Source of the DNA: Nocardia shimofusensis NBRC 100134
GTDB taxonomy: Bacteria; Actinomycetota; Actinomycetes; Mycobacteriales; Mycobacteriaceae
NCBI RefSeq assembly: GCF_001613125.1
Contig: NZ_BDBT01000006.1
Coordinates: forward strand, 186,001-250,000
Direction: 5' to 3'
Length of the DNA: 64,000 bases
Shown in pieces: positions 1 to 8,259 of this stretch (position 1 is its first letter; the number at the start of each line of letters is the position of its first letter). Under the pieces are notes generated by a model that worked only from the letters and a program-made list of their open reading frames with translations, ran no database searches and had not been told where the DNA came from. A program made the position numbers and the translations under genes.

Positions 1-491
1 AGGCGGCGGCGGGGCGGTCGTTGACGGCCGCGCCGGACGGGTTCGATCTGAAGTTGATCGGTCGGCGTCATCTGCGCAGCAACAATTCCTGGCTGCACAA
101 TCTGCCGTCGATGGTGAAGGGCCGGGCCCGGTGCACGGCGTTGATGCATCCCGACGATGCCCGGGCGCGCGGCCTGACCGCTGGTGACCAGGTGGAGGTG
201 ACCTCGGTGACGGGGTCGATCGTGGTGGCGCTGGAGGTCAGCGACGAGATCCGCGCCGGCGCGGTGGCGGTGCCGCACGGGTGGGGGCATCAGGAGGCCG
301 GTGTCGGCTGGTCGGTGGCGGCGTCGCTGCCGGGGGCGAATGCGAACCTGTTGCCCGATCCGACGTTGGTCGACCCGTTCTCGGGGGCTTCGGCGGTGAA
401 CAACACATGGGTGCGGGTCGTCCCCGCCGGGGTCGGTGTGGACTCGGAGCCGGGCGCGCAGGTGAGTACGGGGAATCCGGCCTCGGTGTGA
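1..491 (+). CDS. molybdopterin oxidoreductase, C-terminal fragment
   Basis: This is the last part of a large molybdopterin-dependent oxidoreductase whose beginning lies left of the window; the frame is open from base 3. About 160 residues are visible. They contain features of the molybdopterin dinucleotide-binding domain of the FdhF/nitrate reductase superfamily: LRSNNSWLHNLP, a cofactor-contacting stretch with HPDDARARGL, the beta-barrel segment GDQVEVTSVTG, and the late VPHGWGHQ and NPWV-like VNNTWVRV regions. The substrate cannot be told from this end alone. A molybdate uptake operon lies 15 kb away. Family assignment is firm; the specific enzyme is unknown. Confidence 0.85.
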   Translation, partial: AAAGRSLTAAPDGFDLKLIGRRHLRSNNSWLHNLPSMVKGRARCTALMHPDDARARGLTAGDQVEVTSVTGSIVVALEVSDEIRAGAVAVPHGWGHQEAGVGWSVAASLPGANANLLPDPTLVDPFSGASAVNNTWVRVVPAGVGVDSEPGAQVSTGNPASV

Positions 492-566
492 GCCGTTCGG
501 CGGCCGAACCGGAAGGGAAATCCCCACCTGTGTGGCCGCGCGGGGGGCGAGCCGGCGGCGCGGAAG

Positions 567-1118
567 TCAGTCGCGAGTGTAGGAGTAGATCAGGCGCTTG
601 TACTGGGTGAGCAGGTCGTCGAGCGAGGTGCCGTCGCCGCCGCCCGCGGCGATCTGCTGGTAGCCGACGAGCATGGCCATGCCCATCGAGGTGACCACGG
701 TGGCGGTGTCGTCGTCGCCGAGGACGTTTCGGACGGCTTTGTGGACGGTGCGGCGGCGGGATTCGTCGACGCGCTTGAGGGCGAGGTTCACCGATTCGTC
801 GTTGGCGGCCCAGGCGCGGATGGCGGCTTCGGCGGCGTGGTGCAGACCGAGGGCGAGGTCGGCCATGGCGGTGACGTCGTCGTCGGGGTTGCCCTGGTTG
901 AAGTTTCGGCCGCGCAGCAGCAGGATCTGGCGGTTCTCCCAGTGTTCGAGCAGGGTGTCGACGAAGCCCTGCCAGCTGCCGAAGTGGTGGTAGAACGAGC
1001 CGCTGGTGACGCCGAGTTTGCGGCATAGGACGCCGATGTTGAGTCCTTTGAAGCCGAGTTCGGCCAGCACCTCGAGAGCGGTGTGGAAGTACTGCTCCTT
1101 GGTGACCACTCGTGACAT
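567..1118 (-). CDS. TetR-family transcriptional regulator
   Basis: A 183-residue TetR-type repressor. The N-terminal helix-turn-helix (about residues 8-50) includes GVTSGSFYHHFGSWQGFVD, the characteristic recognition-helix region ending in YHHFG. The rest is a helical ligand-binding domain with no recognisable ligand signature. It converges on the molybdopterin oxidoreductase and is divergent from the next TetR gene, with about 160 bp between them. Its target could be either neighbour or itself; nothing in the sequence decides this. Confidence 0.9.
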   Translation of the reverse strand: MSRVVTKEQYFHTALEVLAELGFKGLNIGVLCRKLGVTSGSFYHHFGSWQGFVDTLLEHWENRQILLLRGRNFNQGNPDDDVTAMADLALGLHHAAEAAIRAWAANDESVNLALKRVDESRRRTVHKAVRNVLGDDDTATVVTSMGMAMLVGYQQIAAGGGDGTSLDDLLTQYKRLIYSYTRD

Positions 1119-1244
1119 GCGGTGCCGTTCTGTTCGTTCGGGTGGGGTGTGGGAGAAGCAGGTCGAAGGCTACCGCATCGGGGCCGGGGTCGGTCGTGAA
1201 TCCTGTAGTGCGCGTGCGCAACCCCGCACATTTCGGGCCCCCGC

Positions 1245-1279
1245 AATAACAGAGCGCTCGCTCTGTTATTGTGCTGCGT
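1245..1279 (+). promoter_or_regulatory. palindromic operator over a leaderless promoter
   Basis: Positions 1245-1270 form a perfect inverted repeat with 12-bp arms (AATAACAGAGCG and CGCTCTGTTATT) around 2 nt. It overlaps a -10 hexamer TATTGT at 1267-1272, which is followed by 7 nt and the ATG at 1280. The geometry fits autorepression by the downstream TetR protein, which would block RNA polymerase directly. Repeat and spacing are seen; the binding protein is inferred. Confidence 0.75.
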
Positions 1280-1918
1280 ATGCCCCGCCCCCGTGTGCAC
1301 GACCCCGATGTCGTGCTCGATGCCGCCGAAGCGCTCGCCGCGCGTTCGGGTCCTTCGGCGGTGACGGTGCGCGCGGTGGCCACGGCGACCGGGATGTCCA
1401 ACGGCGCGCTCTATCACACGTTCGGTTCCCGCGCGGGTCTGCTGGGCCGGGCCTGGTTGCGGGGTGCGCACCGATTCCTCGAGCTTCAGCGTGAACTCGC
1501 CGACACTGCCGGTTCGGATCCGGTGGAGGCCATCGTCGCGGCCGCGGAGGCGCCGAGCGTGTTCGCCGAGCGCTTCCCCGCCTCGGCCCGGCTTGTGCTC
1601 ACCGTGTCCCGCGACGAACTGCTCGGCGCCGAGCTGCCTGCCGAGCTGGCCGCGCAGATCGCCGCGACCGAGCGGCAATTGGTCGATCTTCTGATCGGCC
1701 TGGCGGTGCGCCGGTGGGGCAGGCGGGATCGCCGCGCGGTGGAAGTCCTGACCACCTGCCTGGTCGATCTGCCGACCGCGCTGCTGTTGCGCCGAGACCG
1801 GTGGGCCGACCCGCTGGCGCGCCGACAGTTACGGGCCGCCGTCCGAGCGGTCCTGTCCATCCCACCACCGGCCGTCACATCTGCCGACATCACACCATCG
1901 GAAAGGGAAAACCTGTGA
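1280..1918 (+). CDS. TetR-family regulator of the crotonase gene
   Basis: A 212-residue TetR regulator. The HTH occupies roughly residues 12-58 with VATATGMSNGALYHTFGS. I chose ATG 1280 because a -10 box ends 7 nt upstream, which makes this a leaderless message. A GTG at 1271 in the same frame would lie inside the promoter. The stop codon overlaps the GTG start of the enoyl-CoA isomerase-like gene by 4 bp, so the two are co-transcribed and translationally coupled. That suggests control of fatty acyl-CoA metabolism through this crotonase. The ligand is unknown. Confidence 0.88.
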   Translation: MPRPRVHDPDVVLDAAEALAARSGPSAVTVRAVATATGMSNGALYHTFGSRAGLLGRAWLRGAHRFLELQRELADTAGSDPVEAIVAAAEAPSVFAERFPASARLVLTVSRDELLGAELPAELAAQIAATERQLVDLLIGLAVRRWGRRDRRAVEVLTTCLVDLPTALLLRRDRWADPLARRQLRAAVRAVLSIPPPAVTSADITPSERENL

Positions 1919-2568
1919 CCACCCTCGATATTCGCGATTCCATCGCCGTGCTCGACCTCGGCGGCGACGAGAACCGCTTCTCCCCCGCCTTCCTCGAGGA
2001 GGTCAACACTCACCTCGACACCGTGCTCGCCGAGGGGGCGCACGCGCTGGTGACCACCGCGACCGGCAAGTTCTACTCCAACGGCCTGGACCTGGAATGG
2101 CTGGGCGCCAATGCCGATCGGATGCAGTGGTACGTCGGGCAGGTGCAGGCGCTGCTGGCGCGGGTGCTGACCTTCCCGTTGCCGACCGCGGCCGCGGTGA
2201 ACGGTCACGCGTTCGGGGCCGGCGCCATGCTGGCGATCGCCCACGACTATCGGTCGATGCGCGCGGACCGGGGCTTCTTCTGTTTCCCCGAGGTCGATAT
2301 CCGCATCCCGTTCACCCCCGGTATGGCGGCGCTGATCCAGGCGAAGCTGACCCCGAAGGCTCAGATCGCGTCGATGACCACCGGGCGCCGCTTCGGTGGC
2401 GCGGACGCGGCCGCGATCGACCTGGTGGACGCGGCCGTCGCCGAGGACGCGGTCACTGCCGCCGCGCTCGACATGGTCCGGCCGTTGCTCGGCAAGGACT
2501 CCGGCACCATGGGCGCGATCAAGAACACCATGTTCGCCGGCGCCGTCGCCGCTCTCACCGAGGGCTGA
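1915..2568 (+). CDS. enoyl-CoA hydratase/isomerase, ECI-like
   Basis: A 217-residue crotonase-fold protein, starting at GTG 1915 behind a GGAAAGGGA ribosome site and overlapping the regulator by 4 bp. Oxyanion-hole segments are visible in FYSNGLDLEW and in NGHAFGAGAMLA. The glutamate that hydratases carry in the GGGxE position is alanine here (GAGAM), while the second acidic residue is kept in FPEVDI. Together with HDYRSMRADRGF this pattern resembles delta3,delta2-enoyl-CoA isomerases more than hydratases. It would act in the cytoplasm on unsaturated acyl-CoA. It is followed by a strong hairpin terminator. Family is certain; isomerase activity is an inference from the missing glutamate. Confidence 0.85.
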   Translation: MTTLDIRDSIAVLDLGGDENRFSPAFLEEVNTHLDTVLAEGAHALVTTATGKFYSNGLDLEWLGANADRMQWYVGQVQALLARVLTFPLPTAAAVNGHAFGAGAMLAIAHDYRSMRADRGFFCFPEVDIRIPFTPGMAALIQAKLTPKAQIASMTTGRRFGGADAAAIDLVDAAVAEDAVTAAALDMVRPLLGKDSGTMGAIKNTMFAGAVAALTEG

Positions 2569-2579
2569 CCGGGTGGGGC

Positions 2580-2609
2580 GCGGGTCCGCAACGAGGGGTG
2601 CGGACCCGC
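2580..2609 (+). terminator. hairpin terminator
   Basis: A perfect 11-bp stem (GCGGGTCCGCA and TGCGGACCCGC) around an 8-nt loop lies 12 bp after the crotonase stop. There is no T-tract, which is common in actinobacteria. It separates the two crotonase genes into different transcription units. Confidence 0.75.
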
Positions 2610-2674
2610 TCGCGCCGGTAGGTTCGACAAGCAGTGGCCCGCACCGTGGCGGGTCGCAGCGAGGAGGTCCGCAC

Positions 2675-3457
2675 ATGTCCGAAGCCGCCACCCTGCAACG
2701 CCGGGGCGCTGTCGCAGTCATCACCCTCAACCGCCCCGATGCCATGAACGCCGTGGATTCGGCGCTGTCGAGGGCGGTGGGGGCCGCTCTGGAGGAACTG
2801 GCAGGCGATCCCGAACTCCGCGTCGGCGTCATCACCGGCGCGGGCCGGGCGTTCTGCGCGGGCGCCGACCTCAAGGCGCTGGCGCAGGGGCGCGATATCG
2901 GTGATCCCGAGCATCCCGAATACGGATTCGCCGGACTGGTCCAACATTTCATCGACAAGCCGCTCATCGCCGCAGTCAACGGATTCGCCCTCGGCGGCGG
3001 CACCGAGATCATGCTCGCCTGCGACCTGGCGGTGATGAGCGCCGAGGCGACACTCGGTCTGCCCGAGGTCAAGCGCGGCCTGGTCGCCGCCGCGGGCGGT
3101 CTGCTGCGGCTGCCGCGTCAGATTCCGCAGAAGATCGCCCTCGAGATGGCCTTGACCGGCACGCCGATCGACGCCGCGACAGCCCTGCAGTGGGGGCTGG
3201 TCAATCGAGTGGTGCCCGCTGACGAGGTGCTGGCCGTGGCGCTAGAGCTGGCCGAAACCGTCGCGGCGAACGCGCCGCTGGCGGTGCGCGCGTCCAAGCG
3301 GATCATCCACAAGGCCGCCGATTTCGGGTCGGACTGGGATGCGCCGATCTGGCAGATGAATCTCGAGCAGACCATGCCGGTGTTCATGAGCAAAGACGCC
3401 GCCGAAGGGCCGCGCGCGTTCGCCGAGAAGCGTGCGCCGCGGTGGCGGGGCGAATAA
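2675..3457 (+). CDS. enoyl-CoA hydratase (crotonase)
   Basis: A 260-residue crotonase with the full catalytic layout: the first oxyanion segment AFCAGADLKAL, then NGFALGGGTEIMLACDLAV, which carries the first catalytic glutamate, and GLPEVKRGL with the second. ATG 2675 follows a GAGGAGGT ribosome site with a 6-nt spacer. It hydrates 2-enoyl-CoA thioesters in beta-oxidation or a related acyl-CoA pathway. Its C-terminal segment VRASKRIIHKA reappears in a gene remnant at 5.1 kb. It lies between its own upstream terminator and a DNA ligase gene on the same strand. Confidence 0.92.
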   Translation: MSEAATLQRRGAVAVITLNRPDAMNAVDSALSRAVGAALEELAGDPELRVGVITGAGRAFCAGADLKALAQGRDIGDPEHPEYGFAGLVQHFIDKPLIAAVNGFALGGGTEIMLACDLAVMSAEATLGLPEVKRGLVAAAGGLLRLPRQIPQKIALEMALTGTPIDAATALQWGLVNRVVPADEVLAVALELAETVAANAPLAVRASKRIIHKAADFGSDWDAPIWQMNLEQTMPVFMSKDAAEGPRAFAEKRAPRWRGE

Positions 3458-3518
3458 CCAGTCTCCTGGCGGCCGGAGGCGTCCCCTGCCGGAGGTTTGC
3501 TGTCGATAAGCTGGTGTC

Positions 3519-4481
3519 ATGGCGCCGCCCGCACCGATGCTGGCCACCGCAGGGACCCCTCCCGCCGATCCGAGCGGGTGGGCCTTCGAGATGAAATGGG
3601 ACGGCATGCGCGCCGTCGCCGACACCACCTCCGGTGCATGCGTGCTCTACAGCCGCAACGCCAAGCAGGTGAGCGACTCCTTCCCCGAGATAACCGACGC
3701 GGTGACACAGCGGGTCGCCGCCGAGCGTGCGGTGCTCGACGGGGAGATCGTCGCACCCGGCGGGGAACACGGCGCGCCGTCGTTCTCCCGGTTGCAGCGC
3801 CGCATGCATGTGCGGACGCCTTCGGCGCAGCTCATCCGTGAGGTGCCGGTCCTGTACATGATCTTCGACCTGCTCATGCTCGACGGCAGCCCGACCGTCG
3901 GCCTGTCCTTCGCCGAACGTCGTGCGCTGCTGGACCGGCTCGACCTGGCCCACCCGCCGCTGCAACTCTCCCCCGTGTGGACCGATGTCGATCCCGAACG
4001 GCTGGCGGCCGACGCCGCCGACCACGGACTCGAAGGCATCGTCGCCAAGCGTCTCGACTCCCCGTATCGGCCCGGTGCGCGCAGCCGCGCCTGGATCAAG
4101 ATGCCGCTGCGCAAGACGACCGAAGCGGTGATCGCCGGATGGTTGCCTGGGCAGGGGTCCGTGGGCGGGTCGTTCGGTTCGCTGATTCTCGGCGCCTACG
4201 ACGACGAGGGGCTGTTGGTGCACATCGGCAATGTCGGCACCGGCTGGAAACAGCGCGATCGCACCCTGCTGCGCGCCCGCCTCGACGAGCTCGCCCGGTC
4301 CGACTCGCCGTTCGACCTGCCCGTGCCGCGTGCGATCGCGTCCTCCGCGCACTGGGTGCGTCCTGAACTGGTCGCCGACATCGAGTACCGGGAAGCCACC
4401 TCCGAGGGGCTGCGGCACCCGAGCTGGCGGGGACTGCGCATCGACAAGAATCCCGACGAGGTCCACTCGCCGATCAGCTGA
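3519..4481 (+). CDS. ATP-dependent DNA ligase, LigD ligase-domain type
   Basis: A 320-residue stand-alone ATP-dependent ligase. The nucleotidyl-lysine motif is EMKWDGMRA near residue 26 (KWDG, Lys being the adenylated residue). Later motifs are VLDGEIVA, LYMIFDLLML, EGIVAKR and WIKMPLRK. The OB-fold domain follows with GSFGSLILGAYDD and the end motif WRGLRIDK. The layout matches the ligase module of LigD and the small mycobacterial LigC-type ligases used in non-homologous end joining and repair. No Ku or polymerase domain gene is adjacent. The start at ATG 3519 leaves only a few residues before the first conserved block, as usual for this group. Confidence 0.92.
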   Translation: MAPPAPMLATAGTPPADPSGWAFEMKWDGMRAVADTTSGACVLYSRNAKQVSDSFPEITDAVTQRVAAERAVLDGEIVAPGGEHGAPSFSRLQRRMHVRTPSAQLIREVPVLYMIFDLLMLDGSPTVGLSFAERRALLDRLDLAHPPLQLSPVWTDVDPERLAADAADHGLEGIVAKRLDSPYRPGARSRAWIKMPLRKTTEAVIAGWLPGQGSVGGSFGSLILGAYDDEGLLVHIGNVGTGWKQRDRTLLRARLDELARSDSPFDLPVPRAIASSAHWVRPELVADIEYREATSEGLRHPSWRGLRIDKNPDEVHSPIS

Positions 4482-4520
4482 GCAGAGCCGGCTCGTGGGG
4501 TCGGAGGAGTTCAGCCGTCC

Positions 4521-5105
4521 TCATGAGCTCTGCGGCACGAAGATGCGCACCTTGTCGCCGTCGTCTCGAACCAGCGCGGTGGGTGGTTGCCTGGCGATCA
4601 GGAAGACTTCGACGTAATCCCCAGCCGACCCGGCGAAGTTCAGTGCCGTCAGAACGTATGCGGTGAGCCGATAGTCGGTGGGGAGGGTGAAAACAGCGGC
4701 GAGCAGGGCAAGGCCCCAGAGGATGCTCGGCGCCGAGGCCACGAGCACTGTGTCACGCCGGGTGAGATAGGCGTGGTTTCCGGTGGTCACGAAGGGAAAC
4801 CGCACGGCGTAGGTGGGGCGTACCCGGGTCAGCAGTTGCAGGACGACCCCGTGCGTGACCTCGTGCACGGCCAGATAGACCAGGCACGCGAGCAGTGTCA
4901 CCGCGACGGTGACGACCGAGCTCCAGCTCGAGGTGAGCGGCAGGTCGAGCAGCGGCACCGCCGCGATGGCGACGCCGGCCACCACCGCGAAAATCCCCTG
5001 GACGGCGAAGGAGAACTTCCTGTCCCTGCCGAGATCCACCGTTCGATGGATGCGGTAGTCGGCAGGAAGTTCTGCGGCGCTTCGCAACCGGGCTTCACCT
5101 CGCAT
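4521..5105 (-). CDS. zincin-like membrane protein (DUF3267-type)
   Basis: A 194-residue membrane protein. It has about four hydrophobic segments and an HExxH metal-binding motif (AVHEVTHGVVLQ, near residue 88) within a helix, the hallmark of the DUF3267 putative zinc peptidases. ATG 5105 is preceded by GGAAGGAG. A protease role at the membrane is inferred only from HExxH; no substrate is known. It converges on the DNA ligase and is divergent from the P-type ATPase, and its upstream region overlaps a crotonase remnant. Confidence 0.75.
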   Translation of the reverse strand: MRGEARLRSAAELPADYRIHRTVDLGRDRKFSFAVQGIFAVVAGVAIAAVPLLDLPLTSSWSSVVTVAVTLLACLVYLAVHEVTHGVVLQLLTRVRPTYAVRFPFVTTGNHAYLTRRDTVLVASAPSILWGLALLAAVFTLPTDYRLTAYVLTALNFAGSAGDYVEVFLIARQPPTALVRDDGDKVRIFVPQSS

Positions 5106-5124
5106 ACTGTCTCCTTCCGGGCTC

Positions 5125-5223
5125 GTGGCGACAGCAGTCGCGAAGATACCGGAGCCGGCCGAGCCCATCGCGCTGAACGCGCCGCCGACGGTGCGCGCGT
5201 CGAAGCGGATCATCCACCAGGCC
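5125..5223 (+). pseudogene. enoyl-CoA hydratase remnant
   Basis: Reading from 5125, the translation ends in NAPPTVRASKRIIHQA. This closely matches NAPLAVRASKRIIHKA in the intact crotonase at 2675-3457, and the DNA around 5190-5220 is nearly identical to 3284-3312. Only about 30 residues remain, with no start or end of its own. It is a decayed or recombined fragment of a related crotonase, now lying under the promoter region of the DUF3267 and P-type ATPase genes. Confidence 0.8.
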
Positions 5224-5326
5224 ACTTGTCCGACCGGCGGAACCGACCGCCTCACGAAATCCCGGTAGCCTCGAGAATGACGAGAGCAGTCCGATTTCGC
5301 CGGAGACGAAGTGAGGGAGCGGCGCC

Positions 5327-7669
5327 ATGACCGATGCGCCGTCGGCGCCGAAGGCACCGTGGCATGAGCGCATACGCTCTCGAGGCCAGTTGGTTTTCCT
5401 GATCGCCAGCGTGACCGCCCTGGCAGCCGGTGGTGTCGCGTGGCTGGCGGATGCTCGTGACGTCGCCGATGCCTGGTGGATCGCTGGGACTGTAGTCGCC
5501 ATCGCGCCGGCCGTATGGTGGGTGATCGACGCGCTGCGCCGCGGCCGGATCGGGGTCGACCTGATCGCGGTGCTCTCCCTGGTGGGCACATTGCTGGTCG
5601 GCGAGTATGTCGCCGGTGCGCTGATCGGTGTCATGTTGGCCTCCGGGCAGGCGCTCGACGCGGCCGCGGAACGCCGCGCCACCAAGGATCTGCGGTCCCT
5701 GCTCGAGCACGCTCCGCGCACAGCCCGCCGCCGAGTCGGCGACGAGTTGGAAGTGGTGCCGCTGGCCGAGGTCGCTCCCGGCGACACCTTGGCCGTCGGG
5801 CCGGGCGAGGTGGTCCCCGTCGACGGCTGGCTCACCTCCGAACTGGCGGTACTCGACGAATCCGTGCTCACCGGCGAGCCGATGCATGTGCAGCGCCGGA
5901 CCGGGGAGGCGATGCGCAGCGGCGTCGTCAACGCCGGCGGAGCGTTCGAGATGCAGGCGCGCGCCACCGCCGAGGACAGTACCTACGCCGGTATCGTGCG
6001 CCTGGCCCGCGAGGCCGCTGCCGAGAGCGCCCCGGTGGTGCGGATCGCCGACCGGGTCGCCGCCTGGTTTCTGCCCGTGGCGCTGGTCATGGCCGGGCTC
6101 GCGTGGCTGCTGAGCGGCTCGGCCACCCGTGCCGTCGCCGTACTCGTGGTCGCCACCCCATGCCCCTTGCTGCTCGCGGCGCCCGTCGCGATCGTCTCGG
6201 GACTGTCTCGGGCTTCGCGCCTGGGGGTGGTGATCCGCAGCGGCGGCGCGCTCGAGAACCTCGGGCACGCGACAACGCTGGTGATGGACAAGACCGGCAC
6301 GCTCACCAGCGGTCGTCCCACCAGCGCGGACATCGTCACCGCCCCCGGCGGCGACGCCGCCGAAGTGTTGCGGCTGGCCGCTTCCGCGGATCAACTCTCC
6401 CCACACGTGCTCGCCGAGGCGATCGTGCAGGAGGCGAAGATCCGGGGGCTGGCCCTGTCGATGCCCACCGACGTCGACGAGCAGGCCGGTTCCGGTGTGG
6501 CCGCCACCGTCGACGGCCGCCGGATCACCGTCGGCACCCTCACCCTGCCCACCGACGCTCCGGGATGGGCTCGGGCGGTGCATAATCGTGCCGCCCTCGA
6601 CGGCGCCGTGATCGCGTGGATCACGGTGGGTGGCGATCTCGCGGGCGCGCTGCTGTTCGTGGATCCGTTGCGGCGCGACGCCTCCCGCACCCTGCGGCGG
6701 CTGCGCTCGGCGGGACTGAACCGGCTGGTCATGCTCACCGGTGACCGGCGCGAGCCTGCCGAGGAGATCGGCTCCGTCCTCGGTCTGGACAGGGTGTACG
6801 CCGAGCAGTCCCCGGCCGACAAGGTCGCCGGTGTGCGCGCCGAGCGGGAGTCGGCGGTGACGGTGATGGTCGGCGACGGTGTGAACGACGCGCCCGCGCT
6901 CGCCGCCGCGACTGTCGGTGTCGCCATGGGCGCCCGCGGTTCGACGGCGAGTTCGGAGAGCGCGGACATCGTGCTCACCAGCGACCGGCTCGACCCGCTC
7001 GCCGACGCGATGGAGATCGCGCGCCGCTCACGCCGCATCGCCGTGCAGAGCGCCACTGTCGGCATGGGGCTGTCGCTGATCGCGATGGGGTTCGCCGCGT
7101 TCGGATATCTGCCTCCGGCGGCGGGCGCACTGCTGCAGGAGGGCATCGATGTCGCGGTCATTCTCAACGCCCTGCGTGCGCTGCGCGGTGACCGAGCGCG
7201 CGAGCTGAACCTGCCCGAAGACACCGAGACGATGCTGCACAGGTTCTCCGCCGAACACGACGAGCTGCGCGATGAGTTGTCGCTGCTGCGCGAGGCCGCC
7301 CAGTTGCTCAGCTCCGGTGACCTCGTCGCCGCTCATGCGGCACTGCGCCGCGCCGACGCGTTCTTGTTCGACACGCTGTTGCCGCACGAACGCGCCGAGG
7401 ACAGTGAGCTGTACCCCGCCCTGGCGGCGCCGCTCGGCGGTGGGGAGGCAACCGCGACGATGAGCCGCATGCACGCCGAGATCGATCGGCTCAGCCGTCG
7501 GCTGCGCGCGCACCTCGCGCAGGCCGATGAGGCGGGCGGCCTGCGGGCCGACCAATGTGACGACTTGCTCGCCGCCCTGTACGGGCTGTATGCGCTGCTC
7601 AAGCTGCACTTCGTACAGGAGGAAGAGAACTATTTCACCCTGGCGCCCGAGGGCGGAGGTACCGGCTAG
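5327..7669 (+). CDS. P1B-type metal ATPase with C-terminal hemerythrin domain
   Basis: A 780-residue heavy-metal P-type ATPase fused to a hemerythrin-like domain. There is no N-terminal HMA domain. The actuator loop carries SVLTGEP, the metal-site helix has TPCP at residues 277-280, and the phosphorylation site is DKTGT with Asp321. MLTGDR and GDGVND (about 516) complete the pump. The nucleotide-domain His-Pro motif of P1B pumps reads SPHVLAE, so proline is replaced. From about residue 635 the tail has hemerythrin-like iron ligands in RFSAEHDEL, PHERAEDSELYP, MSRMHAEID and LHFVQEEENYF. TPCP plus hemerythrin matches the P1B-5 group, of which SmNia is an iron/nickel exporter known to me. Iron or nickel efflux with a regulatory or sensing tail is the best inference. 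Confidence 0.9.
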   Translation: MTDAPSAPKAPWHERIRSRGQLVFLIASVTALAAGGVAWLADARDVADAWWIAGTVVAIAPAVWWVIDALRRGRIGVDLIAVLSLVGTLLVGEYVAGALIGVMLASGQALDAAAERRATKDLRSLLEHAPRTARRRVGDELEVVPLAEVAPGDTLAVGPGEVVPVDGWLTSELAVLDESVLTGEPMHVQRRTGEAMRSGVVNAGGAFEMQARATAEDSTYAGIVRLAREAAAESAPVVRIADRVAAWFLPVALVMAGLAWLLSGSATRAVAVLVVATPCPLLLAAPVAIVSGLSRASRLGVVIRSGGALENLGHATTLVMDKTGTLTSGRPTSADIVTAPGGDAAEVLRLAASADQLSPHVLAEAIVQEAKIRGLALSMPTDVDEQAGSGVAATVDGRRITVGTLTLPTDAPGWARAVHNRAALDGAVIAWITVGGDLAGALLFVDPLRRDASRTLRRLRSAGLNRLVMLTGDRREPAEEIGSVLGLDRVYAEQSPADKVAGVRAERESAVTVMVGDGVNDAPALAAATVGVAMGARGSTASSESADIVLTSDRLDPLADAMEIARRSRRIAVQSATVGMGLSLIAMGFAAFGYLPPAAGALLQEGIDVAVILNALRALRGDRARELNLPEDTETMLHRFSAEHDELRDELSLLREAAQLLSSGDLVAAHAALRRADAFLFDTLLPHERAEDSELYPALAAPLGGGEATATMSRMHAEIDRLSRRLRAHLAQADEAGGLRADQCDDLLAALYGLYALLKLHFVQEEENYFTLAPEGGGTG

Positions 7670-7784
7670 CCACCGGGTGCGTGGAGGGCGGGTCCGCCGG
7701 TGCATGGCCGTGGTCGAGCGGAGACCGTTGTCGAACGGGTGGGACCGAATCGGGTGAGGCGGCACGCCGACACGAAGCGGGTCG

Positions 7785-7863
7785 CTGGTCGCCGAGCGTC
7801 TTGGCGGCTTCGGACAGCGTGCGCGCCGGGATCAGCACCGCGGTCTCGATGTCGGCGCGTGCG
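7785..7863 (-). pseudogene. dnaN (sliding clamp) remnant
   Basis: On the minus strand this stretch translates to RADIETAVLIPARTLSEAAK followed by TLGD. This is the conserved segment near residue 200 of actinobacterial DNA polymerase III beta subunits, as I remember the family. Both flanks diverge at once into unrelated frames. About 25 residues therefore survive from a dnaN copy or paralogue. Confidence 0.65.
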
Positions 7864-8040
7864 GGCGCGTGGTGGATGTCGGCGGCAGCGTCGGAGTACG
7901 GCCGCAAGATCGAGTGCGGTAGGGTCGCAGAAGGTGCGCCGGGAAGTCTGGTCGGCAAAAATGTGATCTTGTTGTCGAACCGGAGGCCCCTGTGTCCGCA
8001 CTCTTTGGCTCTGTCCCCGTCTGCCCGGCCGGTAGCGATC

Positions 8041-8096
8041 GTCGATCGACGCAGTGACCGATTCTGCAGTCACCGATTCTGTAGGGACCGATTCTT
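8041..8096. repeat. palindrome and 15-bp triple repeat before nhaA
   Basis: GTCGATCGAC (8041-8050) is a perfect palindrome. It is followed by three copies of (G/C)ACCGATTCT starting at 8056, 8071 and 8086, an exact 15-bp period. The array lies about 165 bp before the nhaA start. It could be a regulatory site, or simply slippage-generated sequence. Confidence 0.55.
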
Positions 8097-8259
8097 CGGC
8101 GGAGGACCTGTCTCGCGCTCCCGTTGATCACGTCCCGTAGTCGGCGCGACGCCGTGCGTGTTGCCCCGCAGCGGTGATCGCCCGCCCAGTGCCGAGAAGC
8201 GCGGCGGGTTACTGCGATCACCGCGACCTCGTCCCCTCCCCGCCGACCTCCGAGGATTT

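Larger units (their letters stand above)
7670..8259. other. intergenic region with gene debris
   Basis: About 590 bp between the ATPase and nhaA hold no reading frame with family resemblance. What can be seen is a short dnaN-derived stretch on the minus strand (7785-7863), a 10-bp palindrome GTCGATCGAC at 8041-8050 and a three-copy 15-bp repeat at 8052-8096. The rest is uninformative. It looks like a site of past rearrangement that now carries the nhaA promoter. Confidence 0.6.

Noticed and set aside
238..1401. A long Pro/Arg-rich frame on the minus strand at the left edge
   Set aside because: It overlaps two clear TetR genes and the molybdopterin oxidoreductase and has no domain pattern; a shadow frame.
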